NCBI GenBank assembly: GCA_029531795.1
Contig: JAPEIS010000006.1
Span: forward strand, 434,001-498,000
DNA length: 64,000 bases
Direction of reading: 5' to 3'
DNA from: Sclerotinia nivalis
Lineage: Eukaryota; Ascomycota; Leotiomycetes; Helotiales; Sclerotiniaceae
In this document: positions 1-11,534 of the stretch, one piece after another
How the letters are laid out: each line of letters begins with the position of its first letter
Position numbering within the stretch: position 1 is the first letter of the stretch
The notes under the pieces: generated by a model
Seen by the model: only the letters and a program-made list of their open reading frames with translations
What the model was told of the DNA's origin: nothing
The model's database searches: none
Made by a program: the position numbers and the translations under genes

Positions 1-3000
1 GGTTTTGACACAGAAACTTGGGAGGCCATAGATGAGGAGGCCAGGGAGATGGCTGCATACATTGAAAAGGAGAAACAAAAGAACAAATCTCTTACCCCAC
101 AAGAGGTAGAAATAGCTGTTGATGCAGGTATCGCAGATCTTGTTTCCCAATGGCAAGAAACAAAGCTCCCCAAACGTCGCCAAAAAGCATTTCGACTCTG
201 GACAAAGTCACGTCGGACAGGGTCAAAGCATGCAGATATCCTAAAAGCACAGCAAGATTTAAAACATCTTGTTGACAGACGCATCCCCAAACTTCGAGAG
301 AACATAATATTGGGTCAGTGGTCAAACGAGCACCAAGTACGTCACCAAACTCGCATCATGGAAGCAAGTATTTTTGATCGAGAGGATTTAGTCTACACAA
401 TTGCTCTTCTTCAGAAGAAGTCTCCTCCTCCGAAACTGACCACAGATATCCCTGTGAAACCTAAAAACGCTATCCTATCTGCACATGACAGTGACTCCGG
501 AGAATCCATTCATAGCGAGTCTTCCGGAGTTGAGAGTGTTGGCGATATTGGCGATTTCGTTGTTGAAGAACTGGATCTTGCGGATGATGAGGAAGATGTA
601 ACCATGTCTGATGACAGTCTCCCAGAAACTCTCGTGACTCCAGCTCGAGGGGTAGCTAGACCAGTTCCAAGATCTGGGTCCCTTGTGCACCATGATCAAA
701 TTAGTGAAGGGGACCACAATGTGGCTCCATTGTCTGATGAGGAAGAACTCGGATCTCCCGAGCCAATGATGCACTCTCCTTACGATAAAGTCAAGACCGA
801 ATCGACAGTTCCATTATCAACGTCCACACCTAAGAAGACTAGTCCTACTGTCATTGACTTGGTAACGCCAGAAAGCGATCGAGTATCCAAGTCGAAGTTA
901 AACTTCAAACCTACAAGTCTCATCAATCCAATCATTCTTTCATCCGAGTCTGATCGAGAGCAGCATCTCTTAAGACCCGGATCAGGTTCAAATAACCCCC
1001 CATCCCTCACGACACCAGCCACTGTGTCCCGCTTTGATTATAAGACTTGGGAGGGCTCTAAAGACCGGGACCGACTCATAGTTACGGTTGTAAACAAACT
1101 TCCAAGCCACGTACAGAAGTCCCTGTTTGAGCTCATTGCGACAATGGATGACGAAACAAAGTTGCGAGCCCGTGTGGAGGAATCAATAGACCTCGGCCAC
1201 GAAACCAAGGGCTTGGATGAGCAGTTATCCATGGCATTACTGACTCTTGTCAGACTATTCTGGATTTTTATTGATTGCAAGTTTCACCTCGCAGATGACG
1301 GATGGATGCGTATTGCAGCCAGTGCAATTCGTAATGATGACTTTAGCTCCCTTAACTATTTTTATAAACTTTGCAAATCATTACAGGGTTATTTCAATCC
1401 GAAGATCCATCTTAATTTCCTTAAAGCAGAATTCCCATTAGAATCTGCGATGGTGTCTGACGACGACGAGGATGGTGAGCCTCAAGGTTCGGTCAAGAGA
1501 AAACGTAAACCCGTTAGGTAAGCTACTACACTCTGCTTGGACCATATTCTGTTCAGGGCTAATAGACGACAATAGTACAAGTGATAGTGAGGAGTTTTTT
1601 GAAGAGGAACAGGAGTCACCAAGCAAGAAGCCAAAGAAATTTTTTGAGGATGCAAATGCTCGGAACCTGCGAGAGCAAGATAGAGCACGAGTCACTGCCC
1701 AAGAAGAGCGCAAAAAGCAACTCCGAGCTAGACTAAAGGAATCTGACAATGTCGGAGATGTGGCATTGGACCGTCACATCATCAATGAGGGAAAATTCAA
1801 TGATCAAGGTTACATCTATGTTGATAAAGAGATCGGCAAACGCATAAAGCCTCATCAACTAGATGGCGTGAGATTCATTTGGAATCAAATTACTGCCGAT
1901 GGAAAAGCAACGCAAGGATGCCTTCTGGCCCATACTATGGGACTAGGAAAAACCATGCAAACGTTAGTATGACCAATCCTTTTCCGTCACCCGTAACTAA
2001 TAATCCCCTAGAATTACTATACTTGTTGCACTAGCTCAAGCAGCCTCTTCTATAGATGAGTCCATAGCATCACAAGTTCCCGAAAGTCTTCGTGTGTCAA
2101 AAACGATCGTCCTTTGTCCTCCAGGATTGATTGGTAATTGGGTGGACGAACTTCTTACCTGGTCACCCGATGATATTCTTGGAGATTTGAGACCGATCGA
2201 GTCAGCTTCCAGCCTTGACAGCAGGTTCCGTACCATTGATGATTGGTTCCTCGAGGGAGGCATTTTGCTCATAGGTTATGATATGTTCCGCAAATTCATT
2301 ACTCCACCGAAGCCAAAACCGAATAAACCTTTAACGCATTCTCACATCAGTAAGATGGAGCGCGCAAAGGCTCAACTTCTTGAAGGTCCAAATATTATTG
2401 TGGCCGATGAAGCGCATAAGATGAAGAACTACAATTCTGCTTTGAATTGGGCTGCCTCCCAATTCAAATCTAAAACCCGCATTGCGTTGACCGGATCACC
2501 TCTTGCAAACAATGTAGAGGAGTATCACACGATGGTTGAATGGGTTGCACCTAATTACCTCGGCCCTATAGATGAGTTTCGAAAGAAATACAAAGAACCA
2601 ATCGAACAAGGGCTTTATTTCGATAGTACTCGACAAGAGAGGTTCAATAGTAAGAAAATGCTTGAGGTTTTGAAGGATGACTTGTCCCCGAAAGTTCATC
2701 GTGCAGATACATCAGTTCTTAGAGATGATCTACCGCCTAAAAAGGAATTCGTCATCAACGTTTCTCTTACTGAACTCCAGAAGCAAGCATATATCACCTA
2801 CGTACGCTCAATGTCATCACAAAAACCGGCTCGAACAAAGTCCGGAGAGCTGAAGCAGACGACTGTATGGTCATATATCAACATACTGACTTTACTTTGC
2901 AATCACCCCTCCTGTTTCAAGGCAAAATTAGATGAGCGAAGCAGTGAGGTTCACGGAAATCCTCAACCCGATTCACGTATCGCTACCACATCTCACTCTC

Positions 3001-5008
3001 GGAAGGGTAGACGGATGGACGTGATAGATGAAGATCTTGAGAATGATCCAGAAGCCTGGAAAGTTGGGGTCTCTGAAGACTTAATCTCTGTAGAAGCAAA
3101 GGTTTTTGAGTCTGTAGGAAACATTACAAACCCAGAATTGTCAAACAAAGTCAGGATTCTTTGTCAAATACTCGATGCTTCCAAAGCTGTTGGTGATAAA
3201 GTTTTGGTATTCTCACAAACGCTTGTGACCCTTGACTTCCTCGAAGATATGTGTAAGGATCAAGGTAGAAAATATGCAAGGCTCGATGGTAAAACTGCTA
3301 TGGGTAAACGCCAAGCAATTGTCAAGGATTTCAACTCCAACAATTTAGAGCTCTATCTAATTTCGACTAATGCTGGTGGCTTGGGCTTAAATTTATACGG
3401 CGCTAACAGGGTGGTCATATTTGACTTCAGATACAACCCAATCAACGAAGAGCAAGCAATTGGTAGAGCATATCGCATTGGCCAGAAGAAACACGTGTTT
3501 GTATATCGCTTGATGGCTGCAGGCACATTCGAGAATAGTATCCAAAATAAAGCAGTATTCAAAACGCAACTTGCCTCGAGGGTCGTCGATAAAAAGAACC
3601 CATTGTCATGGGCCCAGAAGGGTTTGGGAGAAATTCTCTTTGAACCAAGACAAATACCACAAGAGGATCTTTCAGAGTTTGAAGGAATGGACAGTGCTGT
3701 TCTAGACAACATCCTTAGTCTCAAAGAGAACAAGGGGGCAATTTTAAAGATTATCCAATCTGATGATTTTGAGAAGGATGATGATTATCGGATGACCCCT
3801 AAGGAGAGAGAAGAGGTGCTCACAAGGATTAAAGAGGAACAATTAAAGCGCTCCGATCCGAAGGCTTATCAGAAAGCTGTACGAACAAGAGAACTAGCTG
3901 AAATTGCTGCAGGACAACCGGTTCCACTGAGACATCAACCACAAATGCCTTCCATTGTCAATGGTAACAAGCCTCGAAAGAATTTTCAAACTAAAAACCC
4001 CAATTCAGATATAGAAGAGATATCCGCAGGACGATTTAGAGAAGAAATATCTCCAGGACGAAATGTAAGATGCGCCACACTTTCACCCTAGATTCTAAAA
4101 AAGCTAATTAATCATAGGCCAAGGAAGCTTTCATCAGACAACTTAAAACAATCGCTAGGACTACGGATCAATTCACGGACGAGTATACAATTAGGCAAAG
4201 GTCAATTGAGATTAGCAAGAACATCCAAAAGTTCTATCAGGATAAGCTTGAATGGAATGATGAATGGCAAAGAATAATTTACCAAAGGGCTTACGCATTC
4301 GTTCTCGAAAATGATGTTACCGCTCAACAACTCTTGGCTCTGGAATTGGAAACTGAGGAATTTGCAACTCAACTTTTATCTTGGTGGAACAAGCGCCCAA
4401 GCCCAAAACCAAAACCTGTTAGTGGCAAACAAGTTCGGAATTCTGCCCCATCAGTCAACCGCCAAGAGCTCAGAGCTGCAGTTCCATTGACCAAGAACGG
4501 CAACGATGAAGCCACGGATAACCATGTTAGGGCTGAGTCTGTAATTTCCCCACAATCCGCCTCTTTAGCTGCCAGAGCTAGCACGTCGTTTGAAGGGTCA
4601 AGCACACTGAAACCAGAGAGCGTGAAACCTGCGAAAGATTCTGATATCATCGGCCACCAGTCGAGGCAGACAACTGAAACCGGAGAGCAAAGCGTCTCAT
4701 CACAAGACTCCACAGGAGATATTCCGAACCATAGAGCAAACGGCTCACTGTCCGAGGTAATACAGCACCCTGACGCACCATCTGTTTTGATTGCGAGCCC
4801 ACCGGATGGAAACAGGGTAGAACAATTTGCAGATAATCAATCTATTGGAGCAGTGGCCTTGAACAACCTTGTTAAGTCTACAGCCAATGGCAATGTCAAA
4901 GTGGACAAATCTGAAAGTTCTCCCTCAACCACCTCATCATCAAGTGATGAAGTGCCATTGAATTCATCTCCCAAGAAGGGACTCCTTCAAAGGATATTTG
5001 GATCATAG
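1..5008 (+). CDS. SNF2-family chromatin-remodelling ATPase, ATRX/ARIP4-like (5' partial)
   Basis: DNA-translocating ATPase that acts on chromatin in the nucleus. The frame is open from base 1, so the start lies upstream. Exons are 1-1517, 1576-1962, 2012-4064 and 4118-5008 (introns 58, 49 and 53 nt), giving 1615 visible residues. The first ~500 residues are acidic and Ser-rich with a conserved-looking helical stretch. The ATPase core follows: Walker A GLGKT near residue 627, DEAH box (VADEAHKMKN) near 765, LTGSPLANN, then the C-terminal lobe with STNAGGLGLNL and the SNF2 motif VI QAIGRAYRIGQ near 1119. The tail is low-complexity and ends GLLQRIFGS. I see no bromo-, chromo- or PHD domain. The ATRX/ARIP4 (Rad54-like) placement rests on core motifs and overall layout and is tentative; SNF2 membership is certain. 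A possible alternative last exon lies at 5041-5202. Confidence 0.92.
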
Positions 5009-5040
5009 GTTGTGTCAAACACTAACATACTTAACTATAG

Positions 5041-5202
5041 ACCAGAATGTTTCAAGCCATGAATCGTCAGCCACAATCACTGAGGGTTCCTGTCGTACCC
5101 CCTTCCAAGAGGAAGAAGAAGAATCGAGGCAGTATGCATGCTGAAGACTCGGAGGTAATGCGACATGTTGAACAACGGCGGTTAGCTCGGGGACAACCTT
5201 GA
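5041..5202 (+). other. Possible alternative terminal exon of the SNF2 gene
   Basis: Just after the SNF2 stop, an intron-like 3' end (branch CTAAC, then TTAACTATAG ending at 5040) precedes an open frame to a TGA at 5200-5202. The peptide is basic, with a PSKRKKKNR nuclear-localisation-like run, and ends RRLARGQP. A donor GTTAAG at 4871 falls on a codon boundary, and using it (intron 4871-5040) would join this frame without a shift, replacing the last 45 residues. The donor context is weak, so this may be a chance ORF in the 3' UTR. Confidence 0.3.
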
Positions 5203-5754
5203 CGTACTTCGTCCACACCATCTTTCAATTGATCCTCACAAAGTACACCAACATTATTTTCACGACCTCAAAAATAATACATACCAAAATCAACAACTTT
5301 CGTTTTCCTTTTCTTTTCGATACGCAATGTAAAATCACAACGCTATCACAAATATCTTTTCAGCAATTAACGGAATCAATCGGTTAATACACATGGAGGG
5401 CGCATAATATCTTTAGGAATGTGGAGTTGGAGGAAGTGGCAGCTCTGAACTTTACTGGGGGTCGACTTGCTTTTCGTTCATGATACCACATTGTTATTTT
5501 GCGATATTGGGGGAAGGTCATTGGCAGGCATTTACACGGGTATCGATTTAATATCAATGGCTTGTAGATGGAGTTGCTCGTGACTGTCTTTTACGAACTT
5601 TCTTTATTGCTTGCTTGCTTTCTTGCTTCTACGGGGATATGAACATAGAACAGTCATGGCTGCTAGCGTGGAGTTCTGGATGTCTGCATGGCCTAGTAGA
5701 TATTGGAAGGGGTATCGTATGTAGGGGGGAAGTGGATGGGATGGAGTGGGTAGA

Positions 5755-5777
5755 TGGTGGTGGTGGTGGTGGTGGTG
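5755..5777. repeat. (TGG)n microsatellite
   Basis: Seven to eight perfect TGG units in the spacer downstream of the SNF2 gene. They give the poly-His or poly-Pro runs seen in minus-strand frames. Confidence 0.9.
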
Positions 5778-6290
5778 ATACATAACCTGACCTGATTTTG
5801 CTGGGAATATGGGACATTGATTGCATTTCAATGGAATGGGAAACCATCAGCTAAAAATCAAATGAATTTTAAATGAATGTGCGATGGAATTTTGCATGTT
5901 TTTGATATATGATTATATGATGTGTGAGATTGTGAAGTGTGGATTGTGATCTATTTGAAGCTTATTATATTCATCTATCTATCTATCCGTCCGTCGTATT
6001 CTGGTGCTTGCTGCTTCCTAAATCCTTCTTTTCGGGGTTGATCTACCGGAGGTATGGTGAGTAGGTAGGAAGGCTGGTAGTTTGTTTAATACCTAGATAG
6101 GTAAGTTGCAGAATGATAAATTGACAGGCGGAAGCAAATGATATTTTCCTTCTGGTTCGTACCCTATACATTATACCCTATGTTCCGGATAGTAGTGCGA
6201 TCCTCACCGCAGTCAAACCTCGAACCCAAAAATAACCCCATATTTAAAGTAACCAATGACCGGTAAATGAATGATAGATTGATTGGTGGC

Positions 6291-6318
6291 TAGGTAGGTA
6301 GGTAGGTAGGTAGGTAGG
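6291..6318. repeat. (TAGG)n microsatellite
   Basis: Seven uninterrupted TAGG units. The GGTAGGTA motif also occurs singly elsewhere in the spacers of this window. Confidence 0.9.
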
Positions 6319-6469
6319 GTTTTGTCGTATGATTGTTTTATTGTATTGTTCTTGTTTTTTTTCTGGTGGGGAGGAGGTTAAAGGGGGCGTTGAATGTGGA
6401 TGAGGGAGGAGGAAGAGGGGTTTAGAAGAGGGGTTTGGAAAGGGGATGAGGAGGTTGAGAGGGTGTGTA

Positions 6470-6503
6470 GGTGAGTGAGGTGAGTGAGGTGAATGAGGTG
6501 AAT
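6470..6503. repeat. GTGAGTGAG / GTGAATGAG short tandem array
   Basis: Three to four copies of a roughly 10-bp unit (gtgagtgagg and gtgaatgagg variants) in the G-rich spacer. Confidence 0.75.
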
Positions 6504-7143
6504 GATATATACCCAACACACTACTAAAGTTCCCCTCTCCAACAAATTTTGATAGCTCGTATATCGTCCCACTATATCGTTCTTGTTCTTCGGCAATAAA
6601 AAGTATTGGGGAAGGAAGAGGAAGAGGGATTTGCATTTTTGTGGTGTGTGGATTGAGATGCAGTGTATGAGATGGAGTATAGGATTTGTGTGCTGTGTGT
6701 GTGTAAATTTATGTGTATGTATGATACTTCTGGAGTAGAGATGAGATAATGGTGGGATGAGGTAAAAGTATTGTGTTGATTGGGAGATGGATATATAGAG
6801 ATACAGAGGGAGAGGAAGAGAATTGTTTTGATTTGATATGGTACGCTATATAGAGTTTGAGTTTGAGTGGGATATGGAATATGTATTTAGATTGGTTTGT
6901 TTTATTGCTTGTTTGTTTTATTGTGTTTGGTGTTGTGATTGCAACTGGATTTGTGGGTGCGGATGGAGATGGAGATTTGTGGGTGTAGACGGAGGCTGAG
7001 TTGTCAAGCCGCGAAGTTGTGAAGTTGTCTAAACAGGTAGAGAAATCTGGGGATAATGCGAGATTTCGGGATTTTGAAGATGTGAGGTTGTGACTTTGTG
7101 ACGTTGTGAGATTTCGCGAGAGGTTGCGAAAGAGTGATACTAT

Positions 7144-7171
7144 GAGGTGGTGAGGTGGTGAGGTGGTGAGG
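7144..7171. repeat. 8-bp tandem array GAGGTGGT
   Basis: Three and a half copies of GAGGTGGT in tandem. It is one of three different 8-bp arrays within 650 bp. Confidence 0.85.
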
Positions 7172-7284
7172 TTTGTGATCGTTGTGTCATCAAATTGTAT
7201 ATGTGGTAGAGAATGCCAGTGCAAGATTTCGAGCCTTTGAAATTTTTGAGAGTGCGAGACCGCGAGGTCGTGAGGTGAGTGAGC

Positions 7285-7321
7285 GAGGGCGTGAGGGCGT
7301 GAGGGCGTGAGGGCGTGAGGG
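7285..7321. repeat. 8-bp tandem array GAGGGCGT
   Basis: Four to five copies of GAGGGCGT in tandem, flanked by related GAGGTCGT and GAGGTGAG units. Confidence 0.85.
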
Positions 7322-7707
7322 GTTGTGAGTGATATATATTTATACATTCAAAAAAATGAATAATATCGAGATATACGATTGTTTGTTATTCATTTTTCGT
7401 TATTCCTCGTTCGCTAGATGTTAAGAGGTGTAGGAAGTAGGCGATAAAACGATATAGAATACCTTCCTTCTTAGGTTCTATTCGGGTTTCTGAGATCGAG
7501 ATTGAAATGTGAGTTTTTGAACTTTGAATTTCGAATTTTTAAGGTTTATGAAAGAACGACTTCATAGATAATGCGATCACTGTATAAAAGATATTAAGGA
7601 GGAATATGAGGAGGTCGTGGATAATAAGGGAATGTTGTTACGATTGGCAGAGCGAACATTTTGTTGGGGGAATTGTATAGTTCGATGTTTGAAAGTTTTG
7701 GACCCGA

Positions 7708-7796
7708 GATTTGGAGATTTGAGATTTGGAGATTTGAAGATTTGAAGATTTGAAGATTTGAAGATTTGAAGATTTGAAGATTTGAAGATTTGAGAT
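7708..7796. repeat. 8-bp tandem array GATTTGAA
   Basis: About eight perfect GATTTGAA copies, preceded by GATTTGGA and GATTTGA variants. At about 90 bp it is the longest array in this spacer. Confidence 0.9.
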
Positions 7797-8990
7797 TGAA
7801 ATGAGAAGTGAAGGTAAATTTGAAAGGAATTTGAAAGGAAACTGGGAGTGAAAGTATTTCAGAATAATAGGTTTGAAAAGAATGACCTGGTTATTTTATA
7901 TCGAAATCCAAAGTTAAATATATGAACAGAAGGGAAGGGTAATGAGTTGTGAAGAAATGAGTTGTGAAGAAATAAGTGAGTGAATAAGTGCCTTCACTTT
8001 AAGGAGAAGACAGACATCCAACTATATACTTCCCAACCCTCCTCCATTAAGTATTTAAAAGCGAGTTAACCCAAAACTTCAAAGAAAGAAAGAAAAATAA
8101 TTATTGAAAAGAAATAATTTCCTCGCTAAACTAGCGGTTCTCCTTAATATTGTTCTGGAGGCTTCGTATTGTCTTTAGCTCCGGAGAAGAACAAATAATC
8201 ACATAATCAAGTGATCAAATAGGTAGGTAAACCATTTATCCCTAGAAAAACTAATCCGTTAGAAATTTATGGAGTCAATCAAGGTGGTCTAGAGATCTGC
8301 TGGTTTATTTATTTTCTTGAGATATAAAGAAGAATAGGAAACGAAAGGAATAGGGAAAAAGGAAAAGGAAAAAGGTTGGAATCTGGATAATATATAAGCA
8401 CCACCACAAACTAATCTATGGGACTCATTCCAAAACACCAAATCTCCCATCCCTAAACTCTAGTTTACAGTTTACAGTTTACAGACTAGAGACTAGCGCG
8501 CGCGTGCTAGGATCAAAGAAACCAAATCCTCATCCCTTACTCATCCCTACAATTTTCGCATTATCTATCTCGAGAGAAGTGAGGAGATGATTTAAGATGA
8601 TGGATAGTAAGACTTGGGTATGTATCTATAGAGTAGTGATTAAAGGAATAAATTCTGGGTGTGTTAGATTTTTATTTCTGTGAGTTGTGAGATCTTATGT
8701 TAAGAACATAGTTATATGAATAAGAAGAAATCCTCGGGGCGTGGATAAAGTCTTAGAAGGGAGGTAAAATTTAATTCTTGAGTTTGTTTTATTATTCTTT
8801 TTTGTGTGGAGAGAAGAAATATGATAAAATTGGTGAAATGATTGTGGTTAGAGAGGATTAGGATATATGTATGTCATGGACTTATAGATATATCATAGAG
8901 GCTAACGTTTTGAGTATTGAGAATTGAGCAATGAGAAATATCTGTATTAAGCGTCGCATCATCAATTGATAAATTCATGCGCAAGTAATG

Positions 8991-9043
8991 CCATAGTCCA
9001 TAGCCCATAGCCCATAGCCCATAATCCATAATCCATAATCCAT
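8991..9043. repeat. 7-bp tandem array CCATAGC / CCATAAT
   Basis: Seven or so 7-bp units that change midway from CCATAGC to CCATAAT, about 110 bp past the alcohol oxidase stop codon. It probably lies in or near that gene's 3' UTR. Confidence 0.85.
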
Positions 9044-9154
9044 AAAGAAATACCCAACACCTGACCATACGAAATAGGCTCTTATTTCAATTTCCTCCAT
9101 CCATAATATGCGATCACAGTCCAGTCAATCCTCCAGCAATTTAAATCCCATAAT

Positions 9155-11534
9155 CTACAACCTCGCTCTCTCCTCGACCTTCCTTTGACCAACCTCACCC
9201 TTCAACTCCTGACTAATACCCCTACTAATCCAATCACTAATCGCCATGATCGTAATCATAGGATTAACCCCACTCGCACTAGGGAATACACTCGCATCAC
9301 TAACATACAAATTTTCCATATCCCAAACCTTTCCTTTAGGATCTACGACTCCATTTTCTGGGCGAGTACTCATGCGAGAAGTACCCATTTGATGCGCGGA
9401 TGCGAATTGAGAGAGTGGAGGTTTTGTAGAAGTATTAGAGAGGGTTGTGAGCCAATTTTGGAATGCGGGGTCGGAAGAGGGATCATTTGAATTGGTTGAA
9501 AGGGAAGAGGGAGATCGAATAAATGGATTGATGCCCGAAGCTGTGACGTGAATTTCCTTCGCACCACTTACGTAGCATATTTTTGTCAAGGCGAGTACAC
9601 CTTGTCTAATATGACCTCTATCAAACTCGCTTGGTGTATATGAAATTCGTGGAAGACCAGTCTTAGCATCAGGGTATACAACTCCAGTGTCACGATCTCG
9701 AGCGATTGAGATAAAGACGTTCATGTGACGGTAAAGGAGAGATTTGAATTTAGATTCGAAGCCAGTCGGGTAGTTGAGGGTGGAGAGGCAGAGGGATGGC
9801 ATCATACATGTTGCTTCGAGTTTGACGCCGTGGCCGTGTGAGTCAAGGTTTTCAAAGGAGCTACAGACGCTGGTGAGAATTCCACCTGGTGGTAAGGTTG
9901 TTAGTGAGAAAGGATTTTTGGGAATTGGAGTGTCATACCTTCCCATGGTCTCACGTCTTCAGGGAATACGGCACCAACCATACTGACGGGGTGAAGATAT
10001 AAGTTTCTTCCAATTTGTGGATTCTATAGAGCACATTAGTGGACCCTTGATACAGAGAAAAATAACCGGAACTCACTGTGAGACCACTGTTCTTTAATAT
10101 AACAGGAGTCCAAAGAGTACCAGTTGATATGATAACTTTCTTTGCCTTGACAATAACTTCTCTCACTGTTTTGTTGGACAAAGGACCATCAACACCACCT
10201 TGACTATTCCTTGAAGTCCAAACCCCCTTTACTCCAACTGCCTTCTTTTCATCCACTTCATCAAAAATAACATGATCAACCTTGAACCCTTCGATGGACT
10301 CTGCACCAGCCTTCGCAGCATCAGGTAGCCAAGAAACAACTGGTCCTTGCTTTTGTGCAGATCCACATCCATTTGAGCAATGTCCACAATAATGTTCTTG
10401 TCCTCCAGTATTCTGTGGTACCGGTTTCGCATTGAATCCCAACTTTCTTGAACCCTCCAATAACACCTGATTCCCATGATTTTGCCTTACATGTTCCGCA
10501 CTAACACCCATTCTCTCACAAACCCTATCTAAACATTCTTGGAAATCTGTCGAACCAAAAAACTTCAACCCTCTATCCTCCGCCCATTCTTTCCTCACAT
10601 AATCCTGAGTTTGTAAACTCGCGCTCCAGTTAATAGTCCCTCCACCTCCCCAATTACTTCCTGCCGCAATGGACATGCTAGAATCATCATTGATTATCAC
10701 CCCTCCATTTTCAAAAAGATAAATTCCTGAAGTTGCTTCGGACATTGGTAATTGTGAAGGAGAAAAATAATAAGATTTCTCCACCACCAAAACCTTATGT
10801 CCATCTTCCGCCAAATTCTTCGCACAAACTGCCCCTCCACATCCACTTCCTACAATTACGACATCCGTCTCAATAATAAGTGGTTCGTCACTCGCCGGAA
10901 ATTGTAAAAACTCATACTCATAATGAGGTCCTGGTTTATAATGATCAGGAACTTTGGCAAATCCCGTGACTTTATCGAAATTGGGTGATGTTTTCAACCA
11001 AATATGTTTACCTAATATTGACATTGTTTTGGCGATAGCTCGGAGGGGAAAGAAATATGAATTGCGCCAGTTGGTAAGGATAGATTGACGTATATTGATT
11101 GAGTGAGACTGTAGGGGTGAGGCGTAGCCTGTGAGCATCAATGAACCGAGGCGAGTATTGAGTGTGGTGAGAATAAAGCCCAGAACTTTACGAGCATCCT
11201 CCCGGGCATATATGGTTAAAGTACGAAGGAGTATATCTTGAAAGGCTGGAATATCGGAAGGTTTTTCGTTGAGAAATGCTTCTAATGCTTCATCTGAAGG
11301 TGGCGATGAAATGGTTGTTCGCATATAGGTTACAGCATCGTTGTATTGTTCATCGGGAACAGAGAGCTGACTGGATGGATCATTTGTAATTGAAGCTTTG
11401 TGAATTGAAGGAATCACAGTATCCATTATGGCCATTAATGTACTCCATTGCAAGTCCGTGAAGTATTGACCTTCTGGAGGATCAGGTAATGGAGTCACAA
11501 TTGGTGCGATAATATCAACCATATTCGAAGCCAT
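9155..11534 (-). CDS. Long-chain fatty alcohol oxidase (GMC oxidoreductase family)
   Basis: FAD enzyme oxidising long-chain alcohols to aldehydes with release of H2O2 (EC 1.1.3.20 family), as in peroxisomal alkane and fatty alcohol catabolism. Exons are 11534-10077, 10023-9939 and 9885-9155; both introns are 53 nt; 757 residues. The frame is open further upstream, but 11534 is the first ATG (MASNMVDI). Seen: an N-terminal helical domain typical of FAO proteins, an FAD-binding GSGCGG motif near residue 225, a Cys-rich CGHCSNGCGSAQK loop, and a GMC C-terminal domain with SAHQMGTSRM (catalytic His) and SGVNPMITIM (Asn). The protein ends ARL, a match to the PTS1 peroxisome signal. A CCGAGG motif lies 120 bp upstream. 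Substrate is inferred from family membership. Confidence 0.92.

Larger units (their letters stand above)
5203..9154. other. Convergent spacer between the SNF2 and alcohol oxidase genes; no gene seen
   Basis: About 4 kb between two converging 3' ends. From about 5.6 to 8.0 kb the + strand is strongly G/T/A-rich and C-poor and is built of short tandem arrays. The open frames on the minus strand here are runs of His, Ser, Pro and Thr produced by these arrays, not genes. From 8.0 to 9.1 kb the sequence is AT-rich without a convincing ORF. Confidence 0.7.

Noticed and set aside
6709..7347. 212-codon minus-strand Ser/His/Thr/Leu-rich frame
   Set aside because: It is made of tandem 8-bp arrays and simple sequence, with no conserved motif.
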